A stretch of DNA of 64,000 nt from an uncultured SAR116 cluster alpha proteobacterium (GCA_902622515.1 CACNQE010000001.1:62001-126000); one strand, 5' to 3'; shown: positions 9,811 through 19,024, numbered from the stretch's first letter. Numbers and translations: made by a program. Notes: generated by a model from the letters alone, not told the origin.

Positions 9811-9865
9811 TAGTTATAGCTTTCTTTATTGAAGTTAGGGTCAGCAAAAAATAAAAATGAATATT

Positions 9866-10795
9866 TTATAAGCCTTTATTTTTTATTCGCAATATTTTGC
9901 TTTCATTAATTTGAGCGAGAAATATTGCCAAAAAAACGAGTACAGTGCCTAAAAAAAATTCTTTTCGCAAACTCTCATTCAGCACAAAAAAAGCAAGCAA
10001 CGCAGCTGATAAAGGATTGAAGGCAAGGCAAATTGATACATGTATTGGTTTGATTAGTTCCAGAGCTTTCATCCAACATAACATCATAAGAACTCCGCCC
10101 GGTAAAACTAAAAATGCAATTGTTAACCATCCGACTAAATCAAAATTGACTAAGTTGGTCAATGGTTCGCCAAAAAATAGCATCATTATAAACATAGAAA
10201 ATACACCAGATGTCATTGTAATTGATAATATCAGGATGTTTCCATATTTTGATATGTATCCTCCAGCGAAAACAGTAAAAAATGACGCAAAGATAGCCCC
10301 TCCCACCACAAAAAGATTTCCAATAAAATTTGAGAAGAATGATTGTCCCCAGTAATTCCCAGAGATTGCAATATAAATTCCTGAACAGGCTAGTAAAACC
10401 GATAATTGTTTTAGTCGGTTGAAGGTATCTATTCCGAAAAGCGAAGACATGAATGCAGTCCATATGGGCATAGTTGCAAAAAGTAAACTAGCATCGCTGG
10501 CTTGCGTTAAAATTAATCCAATAGCAACACAAATTGGAAATCCGCCAAAATATACTACACCCAATAACGAAATTTTCAAAAAATCGTGCGCTTGATATTC
10601 GGTACTAAAAATTTTTGGGCGAAAAATTAATAACAATATCACTAATATTGATAAATACCGCAAGAAACATAAAGTAAAAGCATCTGTTTGTGGCAAAATT
10701 AAACGTGTAAATACAAATGTACTGCCTCCCAGAGTCGCCGAAATACAGGCATAAAATGTACCTATCAAAATATTATTCAATTTAAAAATATACAT
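9866..10795 (-). CDS. EamA/DMT family transporter
   Basis: A second DMT-superfamily protein of 309 residues with two EamA repeats. It starts GTFYACISATLGGSTFVFTR, close to the RhaT/YdcZ-like N-terminal helix pattern, and has the LAFNPLSAALLAFFVLNE block of the second repeat. It differs clearly from the downstream neighbour, so this is not a recent duplication. Its start lies about 100 bases from the palindrome upstream of the divergent GntR gene, so co-regulation is possible but not shown. Substrate unknown. Confidence 0.86.
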   Translation of the reverse strand: MYIFKLNNILIGTFYACISATLGGSTFVFTRLILPQTDAFTLCFLRYLSILVILLLIFRPKIFSTEYQAHDFLKISLLGVVYFGGFPICVAIGLILTQASDASLLFATMPIWTAFMSSLFGIDTFNRLKQLSVLLACSGIYIAISGNYWGQSFFSNFIGNLFVVGGAIFASFFTVFAGGYISKYGNILILSITMTSGVFSMFIMMLFFGEPLTNLVNFDLVGWLTIAFLVLPGGVLMMLCWMKALELIKPIHVSICLAFNPLSAALLAFFVLNESLRKEFFLGTVLVFLAIFLAQINESKILRIKNKGL

Positions 10796-10890
10796 TTTTT
10801 AGACTATTCTAATAAAATCGATTTTGTATAAGTTATATTGCAACATTTATTGCAGGCAAAGGATATTTAGTGGCAGAATATTGAGCTTAC

Positions 10891-10906
10891 ATACAATATA
10901 TTGTAT
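10891..10906. promoter_or_regulatory. Perfect 16-bp palindrome upstream of the GntR gene; candidate operator
   Basis: ATACAATATATTGTAT is a perfect inverted repeat about 105 bases before the GntR start, in the divergent spacer with an EamA gene. It shares the TACAATAT core with sites at 14014, 19075 and 27184, but its half-sites are in the opposite relative order. Autoregulation by the GntR protein is an inference. Confidence 0.4.
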
Positions 10907-11010
10907 TTTTTTTGTACAAATAAAAAAAATAATTAGTTTTTTTATTTTTTTTCTGATAAAACATGATCGATTTTTAACTTTTTTCTTTTGCAAATTTTGA
11001 TGGTTTTCTG

Positions 11011-11649
11011 ATGACTTTAACTAATAATATAACTCATTCTCATGATAATAAATTTATTTTGAAAGAATCGATTGAAGAGAAATTATATCAAATTATTCGT
11101 TCCGAGATTCGTAAAGGAGATTTGAAGCAAGGAACAATTTTAGTTCAAGGAACCTTGGCTGATAAATACGGGGTAAGCAGAATACCAGTAAGAAGCGCTC
11201 TTCAGTTATTAGAAAAAGATGGATTAATTCATAAAATCAACAATAAAGGTTCTTTTGTTGTCACTGAATATAATCGTGATGAAATATCAGAAATGATAGA
11301 GTTGAGTAATTTAATAGAACTGAAGATAGTATCCAACTCATTCACTAAATTCACAGATTTTGGAATAAAGCAATTAACTGCTCTTAACCAAAAAATTAAA
11401 AATTGTTCTATGGAAAATTATAGAGATCTTAACCACGAATTTCATTTAGTCCTATTTTCATATTCAGATAAAGGACTATTCAGAAAATTTGCCGTTGATT
11501 TAAGAGAGACAAGGCCAATGTATATGTCGATCAAATCTTATGCAGATATCAGAAAAGCATATGAAGAGCACCAAGAAATGATAGAAGCAATTAAAAAAGG
11601 TAAACGTGAAATTTTTATCGCACTTTATGAAAAGCATATTCACTGGTAA
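11011..11649 (+). CDS. GntR family transcriptional regulator (FCD subfamily)
   Basis: A DNA-binding regulator of the FadR/FCD branch. Residues about 20-87 form the winged helix-turn-helix (ADKYGVSRIPVRSAL recognition region, then the KGSFVV wing). The C-terminal all-helical FCD ligand domain contains NHEFH, EHQEMIEAI and a final HIHW, matching the His-rich metal site of the subfamily. The protein stops two residues after the last conserved His, so it is slightly short. FCD regulators commonly sense small carboxylates and repress neighbouring catabolic genes. Position at the edge of the island and shared palindromes make it the likely regulator of that island. Confidence 0.88.
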   Translation: MTLTNNITHSHDNKFILKESIEEKLYQIIRSEIRKGDLKQGTILVQGTLADKYGVSRIPVRSALQLLEKDGLIHKINNKGSFVVTEYNRDEISEMIELSNLIELKIVSNSFTKFTDFGIKQLTALNQKIKNCSMENYRDLNHEFHLVLFSYSDKGLFRKFAVDLRETRPMYMSIKSYADIRKAYEEHQEMIEAIKKGKREIFIALYEKHIHW

Positions 11650-11843
11650 AGAACAGCAACAAGTTATCATTTATATAATTTGAAATTTATTATTATAACT
11701 TGCAAAAAAATATGTTTAGCTTTTAAAGTTGGCCTTACGTTGTGTTTGCGTATTGTATTAATCCACGTCCGTGGTAAGATTTTAATTCAGAAAAAAATGA
11801 CCAGAAGAGGAAGATATCATCTGACATGATATGTTATTTGTAA

Positions 11844-13058
11844 ATGATAACCACCAACAATAATATGCTGCTTTTTGAAGAAACATCCTTAGCTAATTTA
11901 ACTATTAAAAATAAGATTTTTAGAGCGGCTACTTCAGAAACAGCTGCGAATGAAAACGGAGATATTACGGAGAACCTGATTGATTTCTACAGGAAACTGG
12001 CAAAAGGCGGTACAGGGCTTATTTTCACCGGGCATATGTATGTTGAAAAAGAAGGTCAATACGCCCCCTATCAAGTCGGCCTTACAGAGCATAACAATTT
12101 AAATAGACTAAGAGATTTAGTATCAGCAGTACATGAATTTAATGTGCCAATTATCGCAGAATTATCTCATTGTGGCAGTCAAACAATGATGAGCGATGTT
12201 AATACAAAAGCCCCATCTGTGTTGCCAAATCTTATATACGGCAATCAACCTTTTGAATTGTCCGAAAAAGAGATAGCTCAACTTATAAATAAATTTAAAA
12301 AATCAGCCTCAATAGCTATGCTTGCAGGTTTTGATGGCATTCATATTCATGGTGGGAACGGGTATTTAATTTCTCAATTTAGCTCTCCAATTACTAATAG
12401 AAGAAAGGATAGATGGGGCGGAACAAGCGATAACAGGAACCGTTTTTTTTTAGAGATTTATAAAGCAATTAGAAAAGAGATTGGTCCAAATAAATTTATT
12501 TCAGCAAGAGTTGGCATCAAGGATGTTCAACCAAATGGACTATCAAAAAATGAAGGAGTAGATAGGGTTAAAATATTGCAAAATCTGGGCATAAATGCGG
12601 TTGAGCCAACCTTCAATCTAATGAACACCTATAGAGATAACATTAAGCCATTCGCTGGCAATAGTCGATTGAAATCCTTTTTAAGCGGAACTTTCATATT
12701 TGATAAGCTTAAAATTCAGAACCACCAAGAAGGTTATTATTTAACTCTATGCGATGAACTTCGCCTTAACGGAGTCACAATTCCAAAAATATTGGTTGGT
12801 GGTGTAAGGACTTTGACTTTTATGGAACAAGTATTGCTAGAAAAGCGAGCTGATTTTTTTGCTTTATCTAGACCATTTATAAGAGAGCCAAATCTTGTTG
12901 AAAAAATTAAATTACAAAAAACTAATCAAGTAGCTTGTGTCTCCTGCAACATGTGCTTTAAACATGAAGGATATCATCAAACTCAATGTTGGAGAACAAA
13001 TATATCAAGTATAATCAGACATTTACTATTTAGTTTAAGACATAGTTTGAACAATTAA
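11844..13058 (+). CDS. NADH:flavin oxidoreductase, old yellow enzyme family
   Basis: A TIM-barrel FMN oxidoreductase. The N-terminal KNKIFRAATSE block, the flavin/substrate motif HIHGGNGYLISQF near residues 166-178, the following RRKDRWGG, and VGGVRT near residue 320 identify the OYE/2,4-dienoyl-CoA reductase-like barrel. It has a C-terminal Cys cluster (CVSCNMC, then a further Cys) that could hold an iron-sulfur centre as in dienoyl-CoA reductase. The NAD(P)-binding C-terminal domains of that enzyme are absent, so electrons must come directly from NAD(P)H or a partner. Role in the island: reduction of an activated C=C bond is plausible. Confidence 0.85.
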   Translation: MITTNNNMLLFEETSLANLTIKNKIFRAATSETAANENGDITENLIDFYRKLAKGGTGLIFTGHMYVEKEGQYAPYQVGLTEHNNLNRLRDLVSAVHEFNVPIIAELSHCGSQTMMSDVNTKAPSVLPNLIYGNQPFELSEKEIAQLINKFKKSASIAMLAGFDGIHIHGGNGYLISQFSSPITNRRKDRWGGTSDNRNRFFLEIYKAIRKEIGPNKFISARVGIKDVQPNGLSKNEGVDRVKILQNLGINAVEPTFNLMNTYRDNIKPFAGNSRLKSFLSGTFIFDKLKIQNHQEGYYLTLCDELRLNGVTIPKILVGGVRTLTFMEQVLLEKRADFFALSRPFIREPNLVEKIKLQKTNQVACVSCNMCFKHEGYHQTQCWRTNISSIIRHLLFSLRHSLNN

Positions 13059-13075
13059 AATAGTAACTTAAACAA

Positions 13076-13966
13076 ATGGGTCGATTCAAACATTCTACAA
13101 ACGTTGGCTTTACATTAGCTGCTGCAGGCGCAATCATTCTTAGTTTAGAAGTCATTTTTCTTCGTTCTTTGAGTGATATAAATGGTTTTCAAATTATGTT
13201 ATATCGCTCTGTTTCAGTTTCTTTTGTATTCTTAAGCTTCATTCTTTTATTTACTAACCAAAAAACAAATGTGAATTCCCTTAAGTTTAATTTTAAGGAA
13301 ATTCTTTCTGGATTTTTTTTATCTATGTCTTTTTTTTGTTATGTATTTTCTATTTTAAATTCAAGTGTGGCATCCAGCCTATTGATTTTATCCATATCTC
13401 CGGTTGTCTCAGCTATATTAAGTAAGATATTCTTAAATGAAAATTTACCAAAATCCTTATTCGTGATTCTTGTTTCATTGGTAATTGGTTTATTTATTAT
13501 TTTTGAAAATTCGGTGAATGACAGCCAGCTTTTAGGAAACTCGATTGCATTTTTTGGAGCATTTTTTTTTGCTGCATCTGTAGTTACTTCGAGGGCCATT
13601 GGCTCAAATAGTATAGCTTTTGGTGGCTTTTTAGCGGGTGTTTTTGCATTTTGTTCAGCATTGTTGTGCTTGTTTGTTTTGGATTTATCAATTTTTATTC
13701 ATTTAAAAGATATCGCTCTTATTTGTATAATGGGAATTTTCACTACAGGATTAGGAATGCTTCTATTACTTTTAAGTACGAAATACCTTGAGGGTCCATA
13801 TGTAAGTCTCATAGCGCTATTAGAAGTAGTCCTAGCACCAGTTTGGACATTGCTATTTTTTTCAGAAGTTATAGTAATACAAGAAGTTTTTGGAGGTATT
13901 TTAATTTTAACATCAATTTGTATATTTCTAATGAATACCAAACTAAATTTTAAAAATTTGAATTAA
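13076..13966 (+). CDS. EamA/DMT family transporter
   Basis: A third DMT-superfamily protein in 6 kb, 296 residues, about ten membrane helices in two EamA repeats. The second repeat carries the LEGPYVSLIALLEVVLAPVW block. It follows the OYE gene by 17 bases on the same strand, so it is probably in that operon. In a catabolic context it could export an intermediate or import a substrate; the sequence does not tell. Confidence 0.86.
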   Translation: MGRFKHSTNVGFTLAAAGAIILSLEVIFLRSLSDINGFQIMLYRSVSVSFVFLSFILLFTNQKTNVNSLKFNFKEILSGFFLSMSFFCYVFSILNSSVASSLLILSISPVVSAILSKIFLNENLPKSLFVILVSLVIGLFIIFENSVNDSQLLGNSIAFFGAFFFAASVVTSRAIGSNSIAFGGFLAGVFAFCSALLCLFVLDLSIFIHLKDIALICIMGIFTTGLGMLLLLLSTKYLEGPYVSLIALLEVVLAPVWTLLFFSEVIVIQEVFGGILILTSICIFLMNTKLNFKNLN

Positions 13967-13978
13967 ATAATAAGTTAT

Positions 13979-14007
13979 TTGACAAATCTAAATTTGAGTA
14001 TTTTAAT
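13979..14007 (+). promoter_or_regulatory. Candidate sigma-70 promoter of the RidA gene
   Basis: TTGACA at 13979-13984, a 17-base spacer, and TTTAAT at 14002-14007 form a near-consensus promoter. The predicted start of transcription near 14014 falls at the edge of the palindrome described next, the usual place for a repressor site. Confidence 0.5.
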
Positions 14008-14013
14008 AATTAT

Positions 14014-14027
14014 ACTGTATACAATAT
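14014..14027. promoter_or_regulatory. Candidate GntR operator before the RidA gene
   Basis: ACTGTATACAATAT contains the palindromic core TGTATACA (14016-14023). GTATACAATAT is shared exactly with the site at 27187. It lies between the proposed promoter and the ATG at 14047. GntR-FCD sites commonly have a central GTATAC-like symmetry. Binding itself is inferred. Confidence 0.5.
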
Positions 14028-14046
14028 TCAAAACGAAGGCTAGATC

Positions 14047-15330
14047 ATGAAAATTGAACGTTCTGAAATATCTGATTTTTTACCTGCACCAAAAATTACC
14101 AAAGTTGGTGATTACCTTTACACATCTACGATTTACCCAATGAACTCAGATGAGGGTGTTATATTGTCTAATCCCAAAATGGGGCAAATGGGTTCTTCTG
14201 ATATCGAATTACAAACAGAATTGTGCTTTGATATATTAAATGAATATCTTGGTAAATTTGGTAGTGATTTTAATAAACTTATAAAAGTGGAAGTATGTCT
14301 AGCTAGTGAAGAGGATTTTTTTGAATTTAAAAGTGTATGGAAAGCTAGACTTGGTGATAAACTTCCCGCAAGAACTACATTAGTCGTTGGAGATAATTTT
14401 CCAATGCCTGGTTGTAAAATCAGTATTGATGCAATAGCGCTTGATGGTTCGTCAAACTTAAATTTAGAATATTTAAACGATCCAGAAAGTGATGCAAATA
14501 TGGCGGCAGAATGTGCTCCCCATGCGGTCCGAGCCGGTGATTTTGTGTTCTGCTCAGCTTTCACTGCGTCTGATTTTGTTAACGGTATCGCTGTTGGCAA
14601 ACCGCCTGGTTTTCCAAATTATGGAAATAATGCCCAAATGCAGATGGAATACATATGTCAAAGACTGAATAGGGTTTTAGCCCAGGTTGGTACTTCACTT
14701 GAAAACTGCGTTGATAGCCAATTATATGAAACTGATTTACTTAATTTTCACGCTGTTGACGGAGTAACTGCGTCTTACATGGGTGTATGCCCACCTAGGA
14801 GTTCAATGGGTGTTAACAGCTTAGTTGTGCCTGGCGCACTTTGCGCTCCTAATCTCACTGTATTAATACCCAACGAAAAATTAAACAAAGAACAATCGTT
14901 TGATGGCTTAAGATGGCATCCAGTATCAGTACGGGGAGTAAATTTTTCTCCAACCATGGTTGTCGGCGATTGGAGGTTTTTTGCTGGCCAAATACCTACA
15001 AATGATTTTAAATCATACGAGGGTGTGTCAGACGGTATGAAATTAACGTTGTCCGAAATCGAGCAACAAACTAACTTCACCATGGAATTACTAACTGAGC
15101 AGTTAGAAGCAAATAATACAGACTGGGAAAATTGCTTTCAGGTCAGAATGTATTTAATAGAGCCCAGACGTGATTTTAGGATTTTCAAAAGAGCATGGAA
15201 AAAACTATTTCCTGACGCGAGTAAAGCACCAGCTCTTGTCTATATACCCTCTGTACAAGAAAATGGTAAAACCGGAATTATGTTTGATGGCCCGTTAATT
15301 GAAATAGACCCAACTTGCATTGCTAAGTAA
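14047..15330 (+). CDS. Three-domain RidA (YjgF/Rid) family protein
   Basis: The 427-residue protein reads as three tandem Rid-fold domains, at about residues 1-137, 138-285 and 286-427. Classic Rid proteins are single domains of about 130 residues that hydrolyse reactive imines/enamines, with an essential Arg near the trimer-interface active site. That Arg is present in domain 1 (PART, Arg109) and domain 2 (PPRS, Arg251). The matching segment of domain 3 reads SKAPALVYI, so the Arg is lost. Aminomuconate deaminases belong to this superfamily, which fits a role in ring catabolism. The gene stands alone with its own promoter and palindrome. Function beyond the superfamily is unknown. Confidence 0.8.
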   Translation: MKIERSEISDFLPAPKITKVGDYLYTSTIYPMNSDEGVILSNPKMGQMGSSDIELQTELCFDILNEYLGKFGSDFNKLIKVEVCLASEEDFFEFKSVWKARLGDKLPARTTLVVGDNFPMPGCKISIDAIALDGSSNLNLEYLNDPESDANMAAECAPHAVRAGDFVFCSAFTASDFVNGIAVGKPPGFPNYGNNAQMQMEYICQRLNRVLAQVGTSLENCVDSQLYETDLLNFHAVDGVTASYMGVCPPRSSMGVNSLVVPGALCAPNLTVLIPNEKLNKEQSFDGLRWHPVSVRGVNFSPTMVVGDWRFFAGQIPTNDFKSYEGVSDGMKLTLSEIEQQTNFTMELLTEQLEANNTDWENCFQVRMYLIEPRRDFRIFKRAWKKLFPDASKAPALVYIPSVQENGKTGIMFDGPLIEIDPTCIAK

Positions 15331-15379
15331 CTTACTCGGTTTTAATATTATTTACTGAATAGTATTGAGGTATTTATTG

Positions 15380-15401
15380 TTAAGCTTTAATTATAGCTTA
15401 A
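15380..15401. terminator. Weak hairpin between convergent genes
   Basis: TTAAGCT at 15380-15386 pairs with AGCTTAA at 15395-15401 across an eight-base loop, followed on the plus strand by a T-run at 15415-15420. It sits between the convergent RidA and Rieske genes. The stem is short and AT-rich, so this is a weak call. Confidence 0.3.
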
Positions 15402-15425
15402 ATTAATAAAAGTGTTTTTTATTGA

Positions 15426-16451
15426 TCAGCAGTTAGTTACGAATAATTTGTCTGCATCAACAGGCCCGTCAATTAGTTTTTCTGCTTTATCGGTAAATAA
15501 CTTCCTATAATGTATAGATGCCGCATCTGGAACTGCAACATTAACTTCTGCTCGAATTTGTAGCGGAATATTCTCAGGTTTTTGTTCCTCTACGATCTCC
15601 CTATCCTGTTCCATAATCTCATCAAACCCGCCGGTGAAGTTCGTATCAGGTTCTTCTATTTTATAATTTCTCGCCATAAACACGAAAATTTTTGATAAAT
15701 TTGCATCAATAGGTGAAGCAATAAAAGTTAAGATTGTTGTATCTCCTTCCTTACTGTCACCTCTCTCAGACCATGTTTTATGCTCGTTACTAGTGTTGAT
15801 TACCTGCTTGCTATCATGGACGGTAAATGGAAAATCTATTCTGTATTTTCGTAATAATTTTGAGTCGTAGTATTCATAATTTATTTGATCACCATTTGTT
15901 TTTACATCATGTTCTTTTATTAATGGACCGTCTGCTAATTCGGTAAAACCTTTATGTACAAAGTTAAAATGAGAGAAGTCAATAGCATTCTCAGCTATCC
16001 TGCCAGCACTTGACTCCCACACATATGAATTAACCAAAAACACCTTATATTTTGGATCATTCCAGGCATCTGAAGGCCATGTTGGAAATGCCTCCGGTTT
16101 TTCACTTAGATTTACCCAGATAAGACCAAATGAAATTTTTGCCTTATATTTGTGAATACACCATGTAGGCGGTATTTTTTTTGAGGCGTCCATGGACGGA
16201 ATAGAGATACAATTTCCTTCTCTATCAAATTTCCAGCCATGATATGGGCACTGAATGGATCCACTATCGTCTATTACTCCACCTGATAATTTAGCGCCTC
16301 TATGTATACATAAGTCTTTAAAAACAACCGGTTCGTTCATATGCATATATATAACTAAACGTTCACCTAAAAGCGTAATTGGCAACGGGACATTAGAAAT
16401 TTTGGATGCCTCCTCTACTGGGTGCCAGTAATTGACTAATATATCTCTCAT
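15426..16451 (-). CDS. Rieske non-heme iron oxygenase, alpha-type subunit
   Basis: An aromatic-ring-hydroxylating or O/N-demethylating oxygenase. The Rieske [2Fe-2S] site is intact: CIHRGA then CPYHGW (Cys-X-His, 17 residues, Cys-X2-His). The mononuclear iron site is seen as NAIDFSHFNFVH, with Asp and two His. The 341-residue length and the PASIH-like tail resemble the vanillate demethylase/PobA group rather than two-subunit dioxygenases. It needs a reductase that is not encoded beside it. It begins two bases after livG and so ends the livH-livM-livG operon. That links it directly to the imported compound. Substrate unknown. Confidence 0.88.
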   Translation of the reverse strand: MRDILVNYWHPVEEASKISNVPLPITLLGERLVIYMHMNEPVVFKDLCIHRGAKLSGGVIDDSGSIQCPYHGWKFDREGNCISIPSMDASKKIPPTWCIHKYKAKISFGLIWVNLSEKPEAFPTWPSDAWNDPKYKVFLVNSYVWESSAGRIAENAIDFSHFNFVHKGFTELADGPLIKEHDVKTNGDQINYEYYDSKLLRKYRIDFPFTVHDSKQVINTSNEHKTWSERGDSKEGDTTILTFIASPIDANLSKIFVFMARNYKIEEPDTNFTGGFDEIMEQDREIVEEQKPENIPLQIRAEVNVAVPDAASIHYRKLFTDKAEKLIDGPVDADKLFVTNC

Positions 16452-16453
16452 AA

Positions 16454-17191
16454 TTACTTACCTATATAAGTCTCAATAACTAATTCATTGTTTATAATTT
16501 CTTCTGGATTACCCTGTGCTATTAATTTTCCATCATTCATTACGTAAATAAAATCTGATATATCACATATGAAACGCAGATTGTGATCTACAATTAAAAA
16601 AGTAATCCCTTCTCCGTTCAGTTCTTTGATTATTTCCATAAGCTGTTCTAATAAAGCCGGGTTTACTCCAGCTGCTGGCTCATCTAATAACATTATTTGC
16701 GGATTTCCCATAATTGCGCGAGCAAACTCAAGAATCTTTAGCTCTGGTGCACTTAAATCAATAACCCACTGATTTTTCTTTTCAAAAAGACCAAATTTTT
16801 TTAGTAACTCTTCTGCCTTATCAATCTGCTCCTTGTTCTCTTCACTCTTATTCAAGAAGTTTTTATAAAAATCGAAATTATTGTTATCTGAAAAGACCAG
16901 AAGATTTTCTAGAACTGTTAATCTGGGGAACCCAGTAGCGGTTTGAAATGTTCTAATCATTCCTAACTTAGCAATTTTTGAAGGAAGAAGGTTAGAAATT
17001 TCCTGACCTTCAAAGTTCACGCTGCCACGATCTAATTTGTCAAACCCACTAATAACATTAAATAGTGTAGTCTTACCTGCTCCGTTAGTACCAATTAGCC
17101 CAATAATTTTTCCTTCTCCCACCTCTAAAGACACATTTTCAACTGCCTTTACACCGCCATAAAATTTATCAACATTTGTCACCGTGAGCAT
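16454..17191 (-). CDS. livG: Branched-chain-type ABC transporter ATP-binding protein (LivG-like)
   Basis: This cytoplasmic ATPase is one of two energising a LivHM-type importer. Walker A is GTNGAGKTT near residues 35-43. The ABC signature is degenerate, with LSAPELKILEFARA where LSGGQ is expected. Walker B is IMLLDEPAAG, followed by the VDH switch histidine. The LivG group is indicated by the C-terminal block with IAQGNPEEI. The gene sits between livM and the Rieske oxygenase gene. Its partner ATPase LivF is encoded in the divergent unit at 20507. Confidence 0.9.
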   Translation of the reverse strand: MLTVTNVDKFYGGVKAVENVSLEVGEGKIIGLIGTNGAGKTTLFNVISGFDKLDRGSVNFEGQEISNLLPSKIAKLGMIRTFQTATGFPRLTVLENLLVFSDNNNFDFYKNFLNKSEENKEQIDKAEELLKKFGLFEKKNQWVIDLSAPELKILEFARAIMGNPQIMLLDEPAAGVNPALLEQLMEIIKELNGEGITFLIVDHNLRFICDISDFIYVMNDGKLIAQGNPEEIINNELVIETYIGK

Positions 17192-17222
17192 CTTAAAACT
17201 TTCTGTTATATCTATGTTTTAA

Positions 17223-18155
17223 TTACCTAATTATTGTAGGTTTTTCTCTAAGCAGTCCGTTGGGTAAATATCTTAATATTAGTATTAACGCCAAACCAAC
17301 TAACGCGATCCTTAATGAACTTACTACCAAGGCAAGCTCTGCAGATAAATTCAAAAAACTGAGGGTTTCAAGCAAGATTACAAAAAATATAGCGCCCAAG
17401 AAAGCGCCTCTATTATTTCCTATTCCCCCTATTATGAGAGCGGTCCATACAAAAAAAGTTACATTTGGAGTAAATTGTGTTGGTACAATCAACGTATTCA
17501 ACCACACATATAAAGCTCCAGACAATCCAGCAAGACAACCCGTGAACACATAGACACTGTGGTATTGTTTACCCGGTTCAATTCTTGCTGTTTTAGCTAG
17601 TGCTTCGTTTTCCCTAAGAGCCTTCAAACTTAATCCATAATTTGAAAAAGAGAGTCTATTTACCATCCTATACACAATTAGAGAAATACATAGAAAGATT
17701 ACAAATAATAAAATGAGATAATTATCTGGTGTAAAAAATGATTTAAGAGGTTGTTTTATATTATATATACCAGCAACCCCGTTCGTTAGCCAATTTTCAT
17801 TTGAAAAGGTTATTCTAAGCACCTCTGAAAATGCAATCGTTGTTATTAAAAAATATTCCCGCCTTAATCTTAAGGAAGGAAGACCAATCAAATAAGCACT
17901 TACTCCACCTAGAACAATGGCTAAAGCTATTCCGTATATAGGATTTGATTCAAATCCAAACAAATAATGCTGATAGGACGCGGCCTCTGGCGCCACAATT
18001 ATTGCGTAAGAATAGGCTCCAACGCCAAAATAGGACACAATCCCAAGGTCCCACATACCTGCAACACCACACTCGATATTTAAAGCCAGACACAAGATTA
18101 CATAAACAAATGCAAGTGTCAGAATACTAATTGAGAATATTAAGAAGCCCTCCAT
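17223..18155 (-). CDS. livM: Branched-chain-type ABC transporter permease (LivM-like)
   Basis: An inner-membrane permease of the HAAT family with about eight to ten helices. Typical LivM features are LCLALNIECGVAGMWDLGIVS-like N-terminal region and the ALRENEALAKTARI cytoplasmic loop that contacts the ATPase. The VWTALIIGGIGNNRGAFLGA block follows. It begins two bases after the livH stop. Members import amino acids, amides, urea or aromatic acids; the operon partner (a Rieske oxygenase) favours a catabolic substrate over leucine. Confidence 0.9.
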   Translation of the reverse strand: MEGFLIFSISILTLAFVYVILCLALNIECGVAGMWDLGIVSYFGVGAYSYAIIVAPEAASYQHYLFGFESNPIYGIALAIVLGGVSAYLIGLPSLRLRREYFLITTIAFSEVLRITFSNENWLTNGVAGIYNIKQPLKSFFTPDNYLILLFVIFLCISLIVYRMVNRLSFSNYGLSLKALRENEALAKTARIEPGKQYHSVYVFTGCLAGLSGALYVWLNTLIVPTQFTPNVTFFVWTALIIGGIGNNRGAFLGAIFFVILLETLSFLNLSAELALVVSSLRIALVGLALILILRYLPNGLLREKPTIIR

Positions 18156-18157
18156 TA

Positions 18158-19024
18158 TTATGTCTCCCTCCCCTTACTTTGCCACAATGATTGAAGCCCT
18201 TCTGGTCTAATAACTAAGACCAGGATAATCACTCCAAACGCAATTGCGGTTCTATAATTGGACGAAACAAATAAAAGACCAAACTCCATCGCAAAACCTA
18301 AAAGCAATCCAGCTAACATTACTCCATATATACTGCCAAGCCCCCCAAGGACTGTCACTGATAATATCATTACAATCTGTTGCCAGCCCATATTAAGATG
18401 TACAGCTCCTAGAATACCAAGAAAAATACCTCCCAATCCTGCTAAAGACGATGCGATAAACCAAACTAAATCTGAGCATCTGTCGGGATTGATACCTCTT
18501 ATTTTGGCTAAATCTTGATTATCTGCTACCGCTCTAATATGTTTCCCCATGATTGTGTACTGTAAAAAGATATGAAGAAATATCACAGTGGCAAGAACAA
18601 TACCGAGGATCATGAATTCGTATGGAGTCACAAGGTAAATATCACCAACTTTCACCACCCTAGATATAGGAATATCAAAAGATAACATGCGTTTACCAGC
18701 AATAGCTCCTACTATACCATTAATCAAATATGCTAAACCAACTGATGTAAAGAGCTGTACTAATATTCCATTGGACTTTATGGGCTTAAATAAAATTCTT
18801 TGAAAAGCGAGCCCAGTTAAACCACATAAAAGCACGCTCAAAATGGCGGCGATAATAAAAGGTAATCCAATAAAGGTCAATCCGAGCGTGAAATATGCGC
18901 CAAGCATTAACATTTGACCATGGGCTACATTAATAAATCCCTCTGTTTTCAACGTCATCGAAAAACCTAGCGCGCATATTAACAAAATGCTTCCCGTTAC
19001 CAATCCGTATATAAATATATCCAT
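18158..19024 (-). CDS. livH: Branched-chain-type ABC transporter permease (LivH-like)
   Basis: The second permease subunit of the importer. It opens with the LivH pattern (YGLVTGSILLICALGFSMT, then GFINVAHGQMLMLGAY). The ATPase-contact loop AVADNQDLAKIRGI lies in the middle and GGLGSIYGVMLAGLLLG near the end. At 288 residues it has normal length. It is the first gene of the livHMG-Rieske operon; its ATG is about 53 bases from the palindrome at 19077. Confidence 0.91.
   Translation of the reverse strand: MDIFIYGLVTGSILLICALGFSMTLKTEGFINVAHGQMLMLGAYFTLGLTFIGLPFIIAAILSVLLCGLTGLAFQRILFKPIKSNGILVQLFTSVGLAYLINGIVGAIAGKRMLSFDIPISRVVKVGDIYLVTPYEFMILGIVLATVIFLHIFLQYTIMGKHIRAVADNQDLAKIRGINPDRCSDLVWFIASSLAGLGGIFLGILGAVHLNMGWQQIVMILSVTVLGGLGSIYGVMLAGLLLGFAMEFGLLFVSSNYRTAIAFGVIILVLVIRPEGLQSLWQSKGRET

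Noticed and set aside
11763-11774. CCACG/CGTGG inverted repeat before the OYE gene
   Set aside because: Short, with a two-base spacer and no match to the other candidate operators. Likely chance.
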